A stretch of DNA of 64,000 nt from positions 110,756 through 174,755 of the forward strand of contig JAHBUC010000006.1 of the NCBI GenBank assembly GCA_019638275.1, in the 5' to 3' direction. The DNA is from Cyclobacteriaceae bacterium (lineage in GTDB: Bacteria > Bacteroidota > Bacteroidia > Cytophagales > Cyclobacteriaceae). Made by a program: the position numbers and the translations under genes. Below are positions 9,564 through 18,328 of this stretch, piece by piece. Numbering within the stretch: position 1 is the stretch's first letter; each line of letters starts with the position of its first letter. The notes under the pieces are model-generated. The model saw only the letters and a list, made by a program, of their open reading frames with translations, ran no database searches and had not been told where the DNA came from.

Positions 9564-10145
9564 CTATTTTCGACTAGCTACCTGCTTTCTTATCCGGCTG
9601 AGTGTTTCGGGTGTAATGCCCAAATAGGAGGCAACATATTGTTGAGGCGCCCGGCTTATGATATCGGGGCAAACATCCATGAGTTTCAGGTATTTTTCTT
9701 CTGCGGAGAGGCTCATATAAGCAATTACCCTTCGTTGAAGCGCAACAATGTTGTTTTGCATAAGTAGCCGGAAGTAACGTTCCAACGGAGGAAGTTGATC
9801 CATCATGTCGTCCATTGCTGGTTTGGTGAGGTTTAGTACTTCCGAATCTTCCAATGCTTCAATGTTATAGAGCGCACTATCCCCGGAAAGAAAACTGCCT
9901 ATATCCGAAATCCACCACCCCTCAACTGCAAACTGTACCACATGTTCGTTGCCGTCATCGTCAACGGTGAATGAGCGAAGCATGCCCCTTTCAATAAACG
10001 TGATGTATTGGCATACATCGCCTGCGTTTAGGATATACTGCTTTTTTCTGACCTTTTTGGGAATAAAAAATTCTTTGATTCTGGTCTCTTCAGCGGATGC
10101 GATGCGGATCTTTTCGCTAATACTCTTGAGTAACAGGTCATGCAT
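9564..10145 (-). CDS. Crp/Fnr-family transcriptional regulator
   Basis: A regulator of about 193 residues with an N-terminal cyclic-nucleotide-binding-like beta barrel (KKQYILNAGDVCQYITFIERGMLRSFTVDDDG) and a C-terminal winged helix (PQQYVASYLGITPETLSRIRK). No N-terminal cysteine cluster of the Fnr iron-sulphur type is seen, so it is a Crp-like sensor of unknown signal. The start at MHDLLLKSI (10145) is preferred; a longer start at 10202 would add a poorly conserved tail. Two TTGAT-N4-ATCAA palindromes downstream of it, before the F420-reductase-like gene and the SDR operon, are its likely targets. Confidence 0.88.
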   Translation of the reverse strand: MHDLLLKSISEKIRIASAEETRIKEFFIPKKVRKKQYILNAGDVCQYITFIERGMLRSFTVDDDGNEHVVQFAVEGWWISDIGSFLSGDSALYNIEALEDSEVLNLTKPAMDDMMDQLPPLERYFRLLMQNNIVALQRRVIAYMSLSAEEKYLKLMDVCPDIISRAPQQYVASYLGITPETLSRIRKQVASRK

Positions 10146-10363
10146 ATTTATCCGGATTGCAGGTTGATTGAGGACGACTTGCATCCGTTTAAAGATAGTC
10201 AATTTTAGGTTTCGGGTTAGTTGTTTTATAGTGGAAGTACTATTCGTGTTTTCCGGAAGCAGGTAGCGAAAGTATTGCGCATCCTGCGATTTGTTGACAA
10301 GGTAGCTGCAAAAAATATTCCGGTTTGATTTTATATCTTTACTAAGCCCTAACCAAATATTAA

Positions 10364-11101
10364 ATGTTAAGAGTAATTTTTAACCATCTAAAATCTGAAT
10401 GGTACAAATATATAATTGAGATCATTGTGGTTATCCTTGGTATTTTGATTGCATTTAACCTTGAACAATGGAGAGATACGCGTAGCAACAAAAAGCGGGA
10501 AATTGAAATACTGAAAGAATTTAAAGGAGCGCTTGCTGCTGATTTGGTGGAGATGCAGCATAATATCAGCATGCACGAATACAGCATTCTCTCCAGTAAA
10601 ATTATCTTGAAGGTTATTCAAGATAACCTTCCTTATCATGATTCATTAGATGCCTGTTTTGCCCACACGCATGCATTCACCACCTTTTCAGGTAGGGTTG
10701 GCCCCATCGAGCAATTGAAGAACACTAATTTAGCGATTGTGTCAAATGACAAACTGCGTTTGGAAATTATTAGCATGTATGATGAGGCGTATCCTAGAAT
10801 TCGCCTGGTGGAATTGGCGATTAAGAGAGACTATGAACAGTTAAGGGATTTTGACAGACTTTACTTTGATGCCTATGATGTTGATCGTGTCTCCACCAAC
10901 AAGAGTATACCTCCACCTTTCTGGGGCATCATGCGTCCGTTGCGTTTTGCTGAACTGAAGGCAAATCCCGAATACGCAGCACTTCTTCGTGCAAGAATTT
11001 CAAATCAGGTGGGACTTTTACGGGGTCATTATAACCCTACTGAAAAAGCGTTAAGCGATTTGCTGAATCAGATTGATGAGGAAATTAAAAAGTTAGACTA
11101 G
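10364..11101 (+). CDS. DUF6090-type single-pass membrane protein
   Basis: A 245-residue protein with one N-terminal membrane segment (YIIEIIVVILGILIAFNLE) followed by QWRD and a long soluble, largely helical region. This arrangement (a short basic start, a helix ending in IAFN/IALQ, then a charged domain) is typical of the Bacteroidota DUF6090 family. Function is unknown. It is transcribed divergently from the Crp/Fnr gene and stands alone. Confidence 0.75.
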   Translation: MLRVIFNHLKSEWYKYIIEIIVVILGILIAFNLEQWRDTRSNKKREIEILKEFKGALAADLVEMQHNISMHEYSILSSKIILKVIQDNLPYHDSLDACFAHTHAFTTFSGRVGPIEQLKNTNLAIVSNDKLRLEIISMYDEAYPRIRLVELAIKRDYEQLRDFDRLYFDAYDVDRVSTNKSIPPPFWGIMRPLRFAELKANPEYAALLRARISNQVGLLRGHYNPTEKALSDLLNQIDEEIKKLD

Positions 11102-11180
11102 CTCTCGCCTTTGTTGGAGCCAGCCTGTGGCAGGCAGGTTCTTCTCCAACAACTGGGTAGCAGAAATTTTAGAGAGTCAT

Positions 11181-11651
11181 CTACTTCTTTTTTTCCTTCG
11201 ACAAGAAGTTCTTCTCATATATGTCGATCCATTCCTTCACGGTTATCTTTTTCATTAATTGTCCAATCAGTTTGTAGGGAATATCATCCATCTTTTTAAA
11301 ACGAATGCAGCTCTTGCCCATATCCAGCTTTTGTTTACTGTGTTTTGGATATTCGCTCACAAACCAGTTTAACAATTTCGGATCCGCATAAATGCCCATG
11401 TGGTATAGGTTAATGGAGCCTTTTTGCGAAGCAATACCGGCAAAGGGCAGGGGCTCCTCGGGTTTGCAATGGTAGCCTGCCGGGTATAGTTTATGAGGCA
11501 CCACATAGCCCAACCCGCCATAGCTAATAGCCGACACAAACCCCTTGGGAAGGTTTTTTATAATCACCTCGTGCAGTTTGTTGAAGGGTTCAAGCCTGTC
11601 TGCAGGTTGGTTTAATAAGATCTCGGTAACGGTTTTGCCTGGGGCTTTCAT
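11181..11651 (-). CDS. DUF1801 domain protein
   Basis: A 156-residue protein of the DUF1801/YdhG-like family: an N-terminal helix, then AISYGGLGYVVPHKLYPAGY, LPFAGIASQKGSINLYHMGIYAD, and SCIRFKKMDDIPYKLIGQLMKKITVKEWI. Members have an iron-binding-protein-like (frataxin-like) fold but no firm function. Length is normal for the family. It stands alone, with a palindromic repeat between it and the next minus-strand gene. Confidence 0.85.
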   Translation of the reverse strand: MKAPGKTVTEILLNQPADRLEPFNKLHEVIIKNLPKGFVSAISYGGLGYVVPHKLYPAGYHCKPEEPLPFAGIASQKGSINLYHMGIYADPKLLNWFVSEYPKHSKQKLDMGKSCIRFKKMDDIPYKLIGQLMKKITVKEWIDIYEKNFLSKEKKK

Positions 11652-11729
11652 AGGATTGTGCTAATTCTATACTTAATTCCTCAGTGCCCTCTGGCGAGTG
11701 GCACTGAGGGGTGAATTTATTGCAACATA

Positions 11730-12530
11730 TTAACGGCAATGTTTTCGATAAATCAATGAGCTTGAAACTTCTTCCAAATGTAGTTTTTCTTCCGTAGTTG
11801 CTTCATCTTTAATGATCTCTGATTTTAAAATATATGCCTCTTTAAAATTGGAATTCAAAGCTATACATTTATCAATAAAAATTTTTGCGCTATCTTTTTG
11901 ATTTCTTCGTAGATAAAGCTCAGCTAAATTGTAATGTGGGACGAAGTAGTTTGAATCAAGTTGTAATGCTGCTTTGTAGAAATATTCGGCACTATCAAAT
12001 TTTTCTCGACTATAGCTGATTGCTCCTAAGTTGTTTATTGCTTTGCTATAATCTTTTTGAAGATTTAACGCTTTTTTGCACATTTTCTCTGCTTCTGAAA
12101 ATTTATTTTGATCAATGTAAATTTGGCTTAGATTAAAATAAGTTTTGTGATTTGTCGGATCTAATTCAATGGCTCTTAAGAACATTATTTCTGATGAGTC
12201 ACATTGATTAACCTCATAATAGACTAAGCCTAAATTGTGGTAGGATTCAGCGTAGTTGATATTGAGTCTTATAGCTTCGAGTAAATTTTCTCGACTTTTA
12301 GTATAGTCTTTTAAGACGTAATTTATATACCCTTTATAACCAAATGCTTTGCTTGAAGATTCATCAATTTCAATTAATGAATCACATTTATTGAGTGCCT
12401 CTTTAAAGAAGCCTCGCTCTATAAGAGTGTTAATTTCTTCAAAGGGGTCTATTCTTTGATGAATTGTATTCCTATTACATGACAACACTATTATTACGGT
12501 TACTGCAAGTATGTGTTTTAGCTGTGTCAT
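11730..12530 (-). CDS. Tetratricopeptide-repeat lipoprotein
   Basis: A 266-residue exported protein. The signal peptide MTQLKHILAVTVIIVLSC ends in a lipobox-like LSC, so it is probably a lipoprotein. The rest is a run of TPR units (for example AFGYKGYINYVLKDYTKSRENLLEA, SYHNLGLVYYEVNQCDSSEI, KTYFNLSQIYIDQNKFSEAEKM), with about six repeats. TPR proteins usually act as scaffolds; the partner is unknown. Neighbours are small secreted or membrane hypotheticals on the same strand, each separated by repeats, so a shared operon is uncertain. Confidence 0.85.
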   Translation of the reverse strand: MTQLKHILAVTVIIVLSCNRNTIHQRIDPFEEINTLIERGFFKEALNKCDSLIEIDESSSKAFGYKGYINYVLKDYTKSRENLLEAIRLNINYAESYHNLGLVYYEVNQCDSSEIMFLRAIELDPTNHKTYFNLSQIYIDQNKFSEAEKMCKKALNLQKDYSKAINNLGAISYSREKFDSAEYFYKAALQLDSNYFVPHYNLAELYLRRNQKDSAKIFIDKCIALNSNFKEAYILKSEIIKDEATTEEKLHLEEVSSSLIYRKHCR

Positions 12531-12653
12531 ACTGAATGCTTTAATGACTTAATTTTTTTTTTCAATCAGTATTCCTCAGTGTTCTCTGGCGTGTGGCATT
12601 GAGGGTGGAGAAGCTTTTGTTCATACATTTGATTTTTAACCTATTGTTTTGCA

Positions 12654-13208
12654 TTAGTGCATCAAATCTATTACGTCAAGACTCTTGTCCGAAATCATTT
12701 TGTATTTCTGACCTGTTATCCTATCAACAAAGAAATAGTCAAGTGTTATAACAAAACCTTGATCTTCAGGGGAAGCTTTATCGCTTGTAAAGCCGGTGTC
12801 TATATAGTACCTAAATTCGGTCTTGTTGTACTCGCTTAAGTCACTAACTTTTAAGTAAATTGGTTGATAGCGCCTTAACTTCTTTATTTCTTTTGCTCCA
12901 AATCCAGCCTTCGGATTGTTTGCCATTTTTCGATGACTTTCAAGTTCACTTTCGCTAAATGGAGCGGGGTTCAATGTTGTATCAATTCCATTCTGCGCAT
13001 ACGAAGCGTAGTTAGCTTGCCTTAATCTTTCAACTATTTCTTTGTGATCAAGTACTAATATCATCAACCGATATGTTTTCCAATCAGTTGGCAGGTAGGC
13101 ATCAATTGATTTTTTATACGCTTCTAACCGTTGAGTTTTTGTTCCGGTTACTTGTCCAAGTAACTTAACCGAACATACAAGAATTAAAATATACTTAAGT
13201 AGACTCAT
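12654..13208 (-). CDS. Secreted hypothetical protein
   Basis: About 184 residues. The ATG at 13208 gives a clear signal peptide (MSLLKYILILVCSVKLLGQ); an upstream TTG in frame falls in the flanking repeat. The mature part contains LPTDWKTYRLMILVLDHKEIVERLRQ and a terminal region ending SDKSLDVIDLMH. I do not recognise the family. It is one of three small exported or membrane proteins in a row. Confidence 0.7.
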   Translation of the reverse strand: MSLLKYILILVCSVKLLGQVTGTKTQRLEAYKKSIDAYLPTDWKTYRLMILVLDHKEIVERLRQANYASYAQNGIDTTLNPAPFSESELESHRKMANNPKAGFGAKEIKKLRRYQPIYLKVSDLSEYNKTEFRYYIDTGFTSDKASPEDQGFVITLDYFFVDRITGQKYKMISDKSLDVIDLMH

Positions 13209-13331
13209 ATTACCCAATTTTACCCAATCAGCGACACCCGAGGGTGCGCTGATTATACCAATCCTATACTAAATTCCTCAGTTTCCTCTTGCGGGTGACA
13301 CTGAGGGGTGAAAAGTCAACGTTGTCTTTAA

Positions 13332-13889
13332 TTACTTTCCATATCGCCTCATACACTGATATAATGTCCTGCCCAACTTTTCAACAGACCAACCTAAATC
13401 ACTTATCATTATCTCGTGATATGAAGATGTCTTCAAATTTACAACTAGGTATATCCCTGTCACTGAGCCTTCATCGTCATATTTAGTATGAAAATATAGA
13501 TACTCAATATCTTTCCATTTGTTGAAGATACGTGGATAAATTGTGAGACCTTCAGGTTTTATTTTTAGAATTGGTCTGTTCTCGAAAAACTTCCAGAGGA
13601 ACCAGGCTCCACTTAATCCAAATACACCAAGACTGATCCCATGCCAAACTTGGTTTAATTCAAACTTAACAGCCACTTGATAAATAGCAACAAAGTGAAC
13701 TATACCGATAATTAGATAAAGTGATTTTTTACTCCAGGAATTCCTCGAAGTGGAGAATGAACTCGACTCAAGAAATTCGTCACTAACCTTTACAGGAACA
13801 AGGAACTCCAGCTTGTCAATATTTTGGTTTTGTCTCCGTTGTCTTGAATTGTCAATTATTTTTTGTTCGAGTTCAAATTTTGTCGCCAT
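13332..13889 (-). CDS. Two-helix membrane hypothetical protein
   Basis: About 185 residues with two adjacent membrane helices (LYLIIGIVHFVAIYQVAV and GISLGVFGLSGAWFLWKFF) followed by a PH-like soluble tail (IKPEGLTIYPRIFNKWKDIEYLYFHT). The tail resembles the beta-rich domain of small bacterial membrane-PH proteins, but this is an inference. Start at MATKFELEQK (13889) is chosen because the extra upstream codons lie in the AATCAGCG repeat. Confidence 0.65.
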   Translation of the reverse strand: MATKFELEQKIIDNSRQRRQNQNIDKLEFLVPVKVSDEFLESSSFSTSRNSWSKKSLYLIIGIVHFVAIYQVAVKFELNQVWHGISLGVFGLSGAWFLWKFFENRPILKIKPEGLTIYPRIFNKWKDIEYLYFHTKYDDEGSVTGIYLVVNLKTSSYHEIMISDLGWSVEKLGRTLYQCMRRYGK

Positions 13890-14002
13890 CAGATTTATTG
13901 CTTCAGCATTTTTACCCAATCAGCGTCACCCGAAGGGGACGCTGATTGCACTAAACATTATCTACATTCTTCTGTGTCCTCTAGCGAAAGGGGTGAGAAC
14001 GT

Positions 14003-14449
14003 TCATAGTTTAATTCCTGTCTTAATTTCTTTTAGCTCATAAGTCCTTGTCTCAGGAATATATTTATATCTAAATAAATATTGTCCTTCTCCAAGCCTGC
14101 CATTGTGTCCCCAAGTCAATATTGAAATCTTGAATTGATCCCTTATTATTTCAATTGGACTAACAATAAATCTTGCCTCATACTTATTGATTTTTGGCAC
14201 TTTCTTTAACCCACTCTGCATTTTAGTTAATCTAATGTTGTCGATAGTGTCTGGGAAATTTTGACTTATATAGCGGTCAGCAAAAACTTTAATTACATCA
14301 AACGTCTCAGTCATTTTTAGAATTCTCGCCACAGAGTCAATTGCATGAACATAGATGTTTGATTTATCCCGCGATAAATTGTTAACTATTTGTCCCTCTG
14401 TCGTTAGACTAAGTGTTAAAAGAAGTAGGATAATTTTTATTCTTAGCAT
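14003..14449 (-). CDS. Secreted hypothetical protein
   Basis: 148 residues with signal peptide MLRIKIILLLLTLSLTTEGQ. The mature region (VIKVFADRYISQNFPDTIDNIRLTKM, then FIVSPIEIIRDQFKISILTWGHNGRLGEGQYLFRYKY) is mixed alpha/beta and may be an NTF2-like immunity-style fold, but no family is recognised. It is the upstream-most of the small-protein run on this strand. Confidence 0.65.
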   Translation of the reverse strand: MLRIKIILLLLTLSLTTEGQIVNNLSRDKSNIYVHAIDSVARILKMTETFDVIKVFADRYISQNFPDTIDNIRLTKMQSGLKKVPKINKYEARFIVSPIEIIRDQFKISILTWGHNGRLGEGQYLFRYKYIPETRTYELKEIKTGIKL

Positions 14450-14508
14450 AACTATTAGCTGTCACGAGGTATCCCGTCCATAAATTTACCAAATCCCCTT
14501 AAAACAGG

Positions 14509-14537
14509 AAAGCCGCCCCGTTTCCGGTGGCGGCTTT
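14509..14537 (-). terminator. Hairpin terminator after the rhodanese gene
   Basis: AAAGCCGCC and GGCGGCTTT form a 9-bp stem with an 11-nt loop, 23 nt after the rhodanese stop codon. Read on the minus strand the stem ends in TTT and then a mixed T-rich tract. Confidence 0.65.
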
Positions 14538-14559
14538 CACTCAAACCAAACCCCAAACA

Positions 14560-14886
14560 CTACGCTGGCCAGTCGCCTACGCCACCGTCCAGGTTGTGTA
14601 CCTTAAATCCTTGTTTCGCCATTAGGTTGCAGGCTTGTCCGCTGCGGTTACCGCTGCGGCAAAACAAGAAATATTCTTTACTCTTGTCTAACGTTGAAAT
14701 TTGCTGGGCAAATGAGGCCGACATGATGTCGATGTTACGCGCACCTTTGATGCTGCCCGAGCGAAACTCGCCCTGCGTGCGCACATCAATTAGTACCGCG
14801 TCTGGTGTAGCCAGAAATTTCTCTTTAAATGCACGGCCATTCAGGTTTTCATAATTCTTCGGGCCGAATCCAAATAATCCTAACAT
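14560..14886 (-). CDS. Single-domain rhodanese-like protein
   Basis: A 108-residue sulphurtransferase-type domain: AVLIDVRTQGEFRSGSIKGARNID, then the active-site loop FCRSGNRSGQAC with catalytic Cys in CRSGNRS, and VHNLDGGVGDWP at the end. Single-domain rhodaneses move persulphide sulphur between acceptors. There is no signal peptide, so it should be cytoplasmic. It has its own terminator and looks monocistronic. Confidence 0.92.
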   Translation of the reverse strand: MLGLFGFGPKNYENLNGRAFKEKFLATPDAVLIDVRTQGEFRSGSIKGARNIDIMSASFAQQISTLDKSKEYFLFCRSGNRSGQACNLMAKQGFKVHNLDGGVGDWPA

Positions 14887-15002
14887 AGTGTATTGCTGAT
14901 TTTGTGATTACGAATTAACACCACAAAGGTCGGGTAAAGCGTAGGTGTAGTAAGTGACAATAGTCACGGAGGGCAAAAAAATCAGAACAAGTTTTTTGCT
15001 AT

Positions 15003-15569
15003 TTATCGCTTCAACGTAAACGCAATGTGCCAGATGCCGCGCAGGTCGCCTTCGGCATAGTTGATGGCCTGGTCGGTCGGGTAACGTTCGCGGATGGCCT
15101 GCAGCGTTTCCGGTTTGATGTTTTCATCGGGTACGCCATGGCAATTCAGGCACATGGCCTGCATCATAATGGGCTTGATGTAATGAACCTGATCACGGGT
15201 GCGGATGATTTTTGTTGAGGGTCCGTTGACAATAAAATCAGCTAACGCAGCCATTTCTAAACTATCGGGTCTATTATTCGGATTACGAAACCGGGCAGAA
15301 GCGCGCCTGATCGACACGCTATCGTTTTGGTAAATAGCCGTTAATGGGTAGGCTTGTTCATTACAAAAGTCGATGGCATGCGGAAAGCCCTTGTCGGCAA
15401 TGGCTGAAAGCAATGAATTACGGAGAGTGTCAAATGTTTGAGCTACTAATTTATCGCCACGGTACAGGTAAACGGAATCGGGCACTTGCGTAGTTTCCTG
15501 TTGCTCTTCTTTGGAAGCAGAACAGGCACCCAGTAAACCAACCAAACCGATCAGCGTAAGCAGGCGCAT
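15003..15569 (-). CDS. DUF3365-type haem-binding lipoprotein
   Basis: A 188-residue exported protein. MRLLTLIGLVGLLGAC carries a lipobox, so it should be anchored in the cell envelope. It has a single c-type haem motif CLNCH (after MMQAM) and the surrounding pattern of the DUF3365/Tll0287-like family, including FCNEQAYPLTAIYQ and RRASARFRNPNNRPDSLE, which in known members form a PAS-like haem sensor fold. It probably senses redox state or transfers electrons. Two small proteins lie just upstream in the same direction, with 2 nt to the next. Confidence 0.85.
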   Translation of the reverse strand: MRLLTLIGLVGLLGACSASKEEQQETTQVPDSVYLYRGDKLVAQTFDTLRNSLLSAIADKGFPHAIDFCNEQAYPLTAIYQNDSVSIRRASARFRNPNNRPDSLEMAALADFIVNGPSTKIIRTRDQVHYIKPIMMQAMCLNCHGVPDENIKPETLQAIRERYPTDQAINYAEGDLRGIWHIAFTLKR

Positions 15570-15571
15570 GG

Positions 15572-15775
15572 TTATTTCTTTTTGCGGGTTTTGTTTTTTG
15601 AAAGCTTCTTTTCCAAGGTCGTGATTTTCTTCTCTAATTCCATCAATTTTTTAATGATGATGATGTGCGTATGGCGCGCATCAATGCCCACCACGCTTTC
15701 CTTGCTTTGAATGTATTCCCCGATGGCTTCGTAATCGGGGTGATCTTTACTGATCAGTTGTTTTTGGAGTTTCAT
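15572..15775 (-). CDS. Small charged hypothetical protein
   Basis: About 67 residues from MKLQKQLISKDHPDYEAIGEY, ending in a lysine-rich helix (ITTLEKKLSKNKTRKKK). It overlaps the 3' end of the DUF6132 gene by 29 nt in another frame and ends 2 nt before the DUF3365 gene, so the three are probably cotranscribed. No family is recognised; the C-terminal helix looks coiled-coil-like. Confidence 0.6.
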   Translation of the reverse strand: MKLQKQLISKDHPDYEAIGEYIQSKESVVGIDARHTHIIIIKKLMELEKKITTLEKKLSKNKTRKKK

Positions 15776-15965
15776 CCTTGCGTTTTTTCGATTCAAACGA
15801 ATTTAATAACAAACCGCCCATCATGCCACCATAAAGTGTACTGTTAATAGGGGAAGATGTAATGGCGCATGAACCGCTGTTACACCCAATGTAATACCAA
15901 TATAAAAATCCACCTACGGCCCCCAGGGCAATGCCAATACTCCACTTGATAATTGTTGTTTTCAT
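15747..15965 (-). CDS. DUF6132 small membrane protein
   Basis: A 72-residue membrane protein with two helices (WSIGIALGAVGGFLYWYYIG and LYGGMMGGLLLNSF) separated by CNSGSCAITSSP, the cysteine-containing linker typical of the DUF6132 family in Bacteroidota. Relatives often sit near rhodanese or sulphur-handling genes, and here a rhodanese is encoded about 0.9 kb downstream on the same strand. The function is unknown. Confidence 0.8.
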   Translation of the reverse strand: MKTTIIKWSIGIALGAVGGFLYWYYIGCNSGSCAITSSPINSTLYGGMMGGLLLNSFESKKRKDETPKTTDQ

Positions 15966-16039
15966 ACCTATGTTAACTGATGCAAGGTTAAGGAAGTTCC
16001 GGAAAGGGGTTGGTGATTTTGATCACAGATGCTGGAAGT

Positions 16040-16067
16040 TGGATTTGGGAAGTGCTTCCCAAATCCA
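16040..16067. repeat. Perfect 13-bp-arm palindrome
   Basis: TGGATTTGGGAAG-TG-CTTCCCAAATCCA is a perfect inverted repeat 25 nt after the S10 peptidase stop codon (on the minus strand). No T-tract follows on the minus strand, so it may be a terminator of weak type or a dispersed repeat. Confidence 0.6.
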
Positions 16068-16092
16068 AAATCACAAATCCGAAATCTCTTAC

Positions 16093-17565
16093 TCAATACT
16101 TCGCTGGTTCTCCCTTCTTTGGTGTCGATTTCAAAATAAAATCGCGAATGTGTTCATTGGAGGTGGCCAGGTCTTCTTCGCGCAGGTACATCATGTGTCC
16201 GCTGCGGTAGCCTTCAAACCGAAAACGGTCTTTTAGTTTTCCGCTTGGGTCGAGTTGCCACATGGTGTATTTCGCTTCAAAGTAGGTGGTGGCACCATCG
16301 AAATAGCCACACTGAAACATCACGTTCAAATACGGGTTGGCCGCCATTGCCTGACGAAGGTTAACACCGGTGTTGTCGTTGTTGCGATCCCATGGGTGCA
16401 CAGGACCAAACATGTTGTATTTCACATCGGTTTTGTATTTCAATACTTCGCGCAGGTAATAATTGATGGCAGGTGTGAACGAGTGTAGCCATGAAGTTAA
16501 CTCTGAGTTGTAGTCGGGGCGCTCACCGGCATCTTTGCGATCGATACCTAAATAACGTGAGTCAAGCCTGCCCACAGTATAGCCTTTGTCGCGTAGCAAT
16601 TCTTTCCAGAAAAATGCGGTAGGCACATCGAGGTTATGTTGCAGAAAAACTTCTGCATCCAAACCTGAATAGGAAGCCATTTTGGAGGCAATGAGTTTTC
16701 GTTTGGTATTGTCGAGCCAACCGCCACGGGCAATGGCCGGAATAACTTCATTAATGGTGTACTCTTCTACTTCAGGTAACAGATCGGTGAGGTCGCGTTT
16801 TTGTAAATCAGGAGGAAGCGCCTTGTGAAACCAGGCAGCCGCTGTGAAGTAAGGCAAACGATTCGCGGCTTCAATCTGATCGCCACGGTTAATGCCTAAC
16901 CCCGTTGGCGAAACCAATATCACACCATTCAAATACATCCACTGCGCGTTTTGCAATTCAAGTGCAAGGCCTGATACGCGCGTGGTTCCATAACTTTCGC
17001 CAATTAAATACTTGGGTGATTGCCACCGATTTTTTCTGGACACAAATGTGGTCATCCATTCCGCTAAGTATTTGATGTCGGCATTCACACCAAAAAATTC
17101 TTCACGCTTGGCATCTTTGTCCAAAATGCGTGAGTAGCCGGTGTTAACCGGATCGATGTACACAATATCAGCCACATCCAATATACTGTGCGGATTTTCC
17201 TTTACGCCATACGGTTGTACCGGGTAACCTTCCTTGTCGATTTCAAGAACTCGCGGGCCGGTATAGGCTACATGCATCCAAACAGAAGCCGAACCGGGGC
17301 CACCGTTGTAGGAAAAAACAAGCGGACGGGAGGCTTTGTCTTTAATGTCGCTACGTTCGTAGTAGGTATAGAACAAGGAAGCAATGGGCTTTCCTTCAGC
17401 ATTCCACACCGGTTGTGTTCCTGCTGTGGCGGTGTAGGGAATTACTTTTCCTTTTACGGTAACCGTGGCGGAAGAAGTAACAGCCGATTCACCTTCCAGC
17501 ACGCGCTGGGCAAAGGTTGAAGCGGCAACAAGAATTACAAAGAATAGCGTAAACAGATTTTTCAT
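16093..17565 (-). CDS. Secreted S10-family serine carboxypeptidase
   Basis: A 490-residue alpha/beta-hydrolase peptidase. The start at MKNLFTLFFVILVAAS gives a clean signal peptide ending at TFAQ; a longer in-frame start adds 34 unrelated codons and was rejected. Family motifs are clear: FSYNGGPGSASVWMH (oxyanion-hole region), IGESYGTTR with nucleophile Ser, and GYRSGHMMY with catalytic His near the C-terminus. It should cleave C-terminal residues of peptides in the periplasm or outside the cell. Monocistronic. Confidence 0.92.
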   Translation of the reverse strand: MKNLFTLFFVILVAASTFAQRVLEGESAVTSSATVTVKGKVIPYTATAGTQPVWNAEGKPIASLFYTYYERSDIKDKASRPLVFSYNGGPGSASVWMHVAYTGPRVLEIDKEGYPVQPYGVKENPHSILDVADIVYIDPVNTGYSRILDKDAKREEFFGVNADIKYLAEWMTTFVSRKNRWQSPKYLIGESYGTTRVSGLALELQNAQWMYLNGVILVSPTGLGINRGDQIEAANRLPYFTAAAWFHKALPPDLQKRDLTDLLPEVEEYTINEVIPAIARGGWLDNTKRKLIASKMASYSGLDAEVFLQHNLDVPTAFFWKELLRDKGYTVGRLDSRYLGIDRKDAGERPDYNSELTSWLHSFTPAINYYLREVLKYKTDVKYNMFGPVHPWDRNNDNTGVNLRQAMAANPYLNVMFQCGYFDGATTYFEAKYTMWQLDPSGKLKDRFRFEGYRSGHMMYLREEDLATSNEHIRDFILKSTPKKGEPAKY

Positions 17566-17648
17566 AGGTGTTGGTTTAGTGCTTGAAGTTCGAAAGTAGC
17601 CGTTAAACTGAAAAATGAGATACGGTTTTTTTTGAACGGTCTGCAAAA

Positions 17649-17683
17649 TGAAAAAGCCCCATCCCACGAATGGGACAGGGCCT
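17649..17683 (-). terminator. Rho-independent terminator of the YceI gene
   Basis: On the minus strand, GCCCTGTCCCA and TGGGATGGGGC pair around a 4-nt loop (with a small central mismatch), followed by TTTTT. It lies 24 nt after the YceI stop codon. Confidence 0.8.
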
Positions 17684-17706
17684 TCATCCTAAACCTAACC
17701 CTTACC

Positions 17707-18252
17707 TTATTGTGCTTTTGCCAATTCTGCGTTGATGTGGATTTTCACATCTTCACTTACCACCATGCCACCGGCTTCAGTCAGGGCATTCCAGTTCAAG
17801 CCAAAATCTTTGCGGTTGATTTTACCGTTGATTTCAAAACCGGCTTTGGTGTTGCCCCAAGGGTCAACCATTGTACCACCAAACTCCACATCCAGTACGA
17901 TGGCCTTGGTAGTTCCACGGATGGTAAGCGCGCCATCTAATTTGTAGTCGTTACCCGACTCTTTTTTCAATGTTCCGGTAAAGTCGACAGAAGGATATTG
18001 CTCCGCTGCGAAGAAGTCAGGTGACTTCAGGTGACCGTCACGATCAGCCTGGTTGGTATCAATGCTGTTTACATCTAAGCTGAAACTTACTTTTGCGCCA
18101 TCAAAATCTTCGGTTTCGCTTTCTACGCTTCCGCTGAATTTTTTGAAGAAACCGGTTACGGTGGCGATTACCAAATGCTTCACTTTAAATTGAACTTCGG
18201 TGTGTGTGGTGTCTAAATTCCACCTGGTTGCTACTGCTGTTGCTGTTGACAT
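17707..18252 (-). CDS. YceI-family protein
   Basis: A 181-residue lipocalin-like beta barrel that binds isoprenoid-type ligands in known relatives. Clear motifs: WNLDTTHTEVQFKVKHLVIATVTGFF at the start, VSFSLDVNSIDTNQADRDGHLKSPDFF, GALTIRGTTKAIVLDVEF, and FGLNWN near the C-terminus. There is no signal peptide, unlike Escherichia coli YceI, so it is probably cytoplasmic. Two direct copies of a TTGAAC-type site lie upstream, and a Crp/Fnr-family regulator gene sits immediately behind on the same strand. Confidence 0.92.
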   Translation of the reverse strand: MSTATAVATRWNLDTTHTEVQFKVKHLVIATVTGFFKKFSGSVESETEDFDGAKVSFSLDVNSIDTNQADRDGHLKSPDFFAAEQYPSVDFTGTLKKESGNDYKLDGALTIRGTTKAIVLDVEFGGTMVDPWGNTKAGFEINGKINRKDFGLNWNALTEAGGMVVSEDVKIHINAELAKAQ

Positions 18253-18328
18253 AGTTGTTATGTTTTAAAGGTTAATACTTCGTTTGTTTTGTTAACACAA
18301 AGGTAGGCCCGCTGATTCGCCAGACGGG

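Larger units (their letters stand above)
11679..13990. repeat. Family of palindromic intergenic repeats
   Basis: Short hairpins fill each gap of this gene run. Type 1, CCTCAGTG...CTCTGGCG...CACTGAGG, occurs at 11679-11709, 12574-12604 (with a compensated weaker arm), 13276-13306, and as a degenerate copy near 13,965-13,990. Type 2, AATCAGCG...CGCTGATT, occurs at 13226-13254 and 13918-13947. Types 1 and 2 sit side by side in the last two gaps, so they may form a composite REP/BIME-like unit. Confidence 0.75.
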
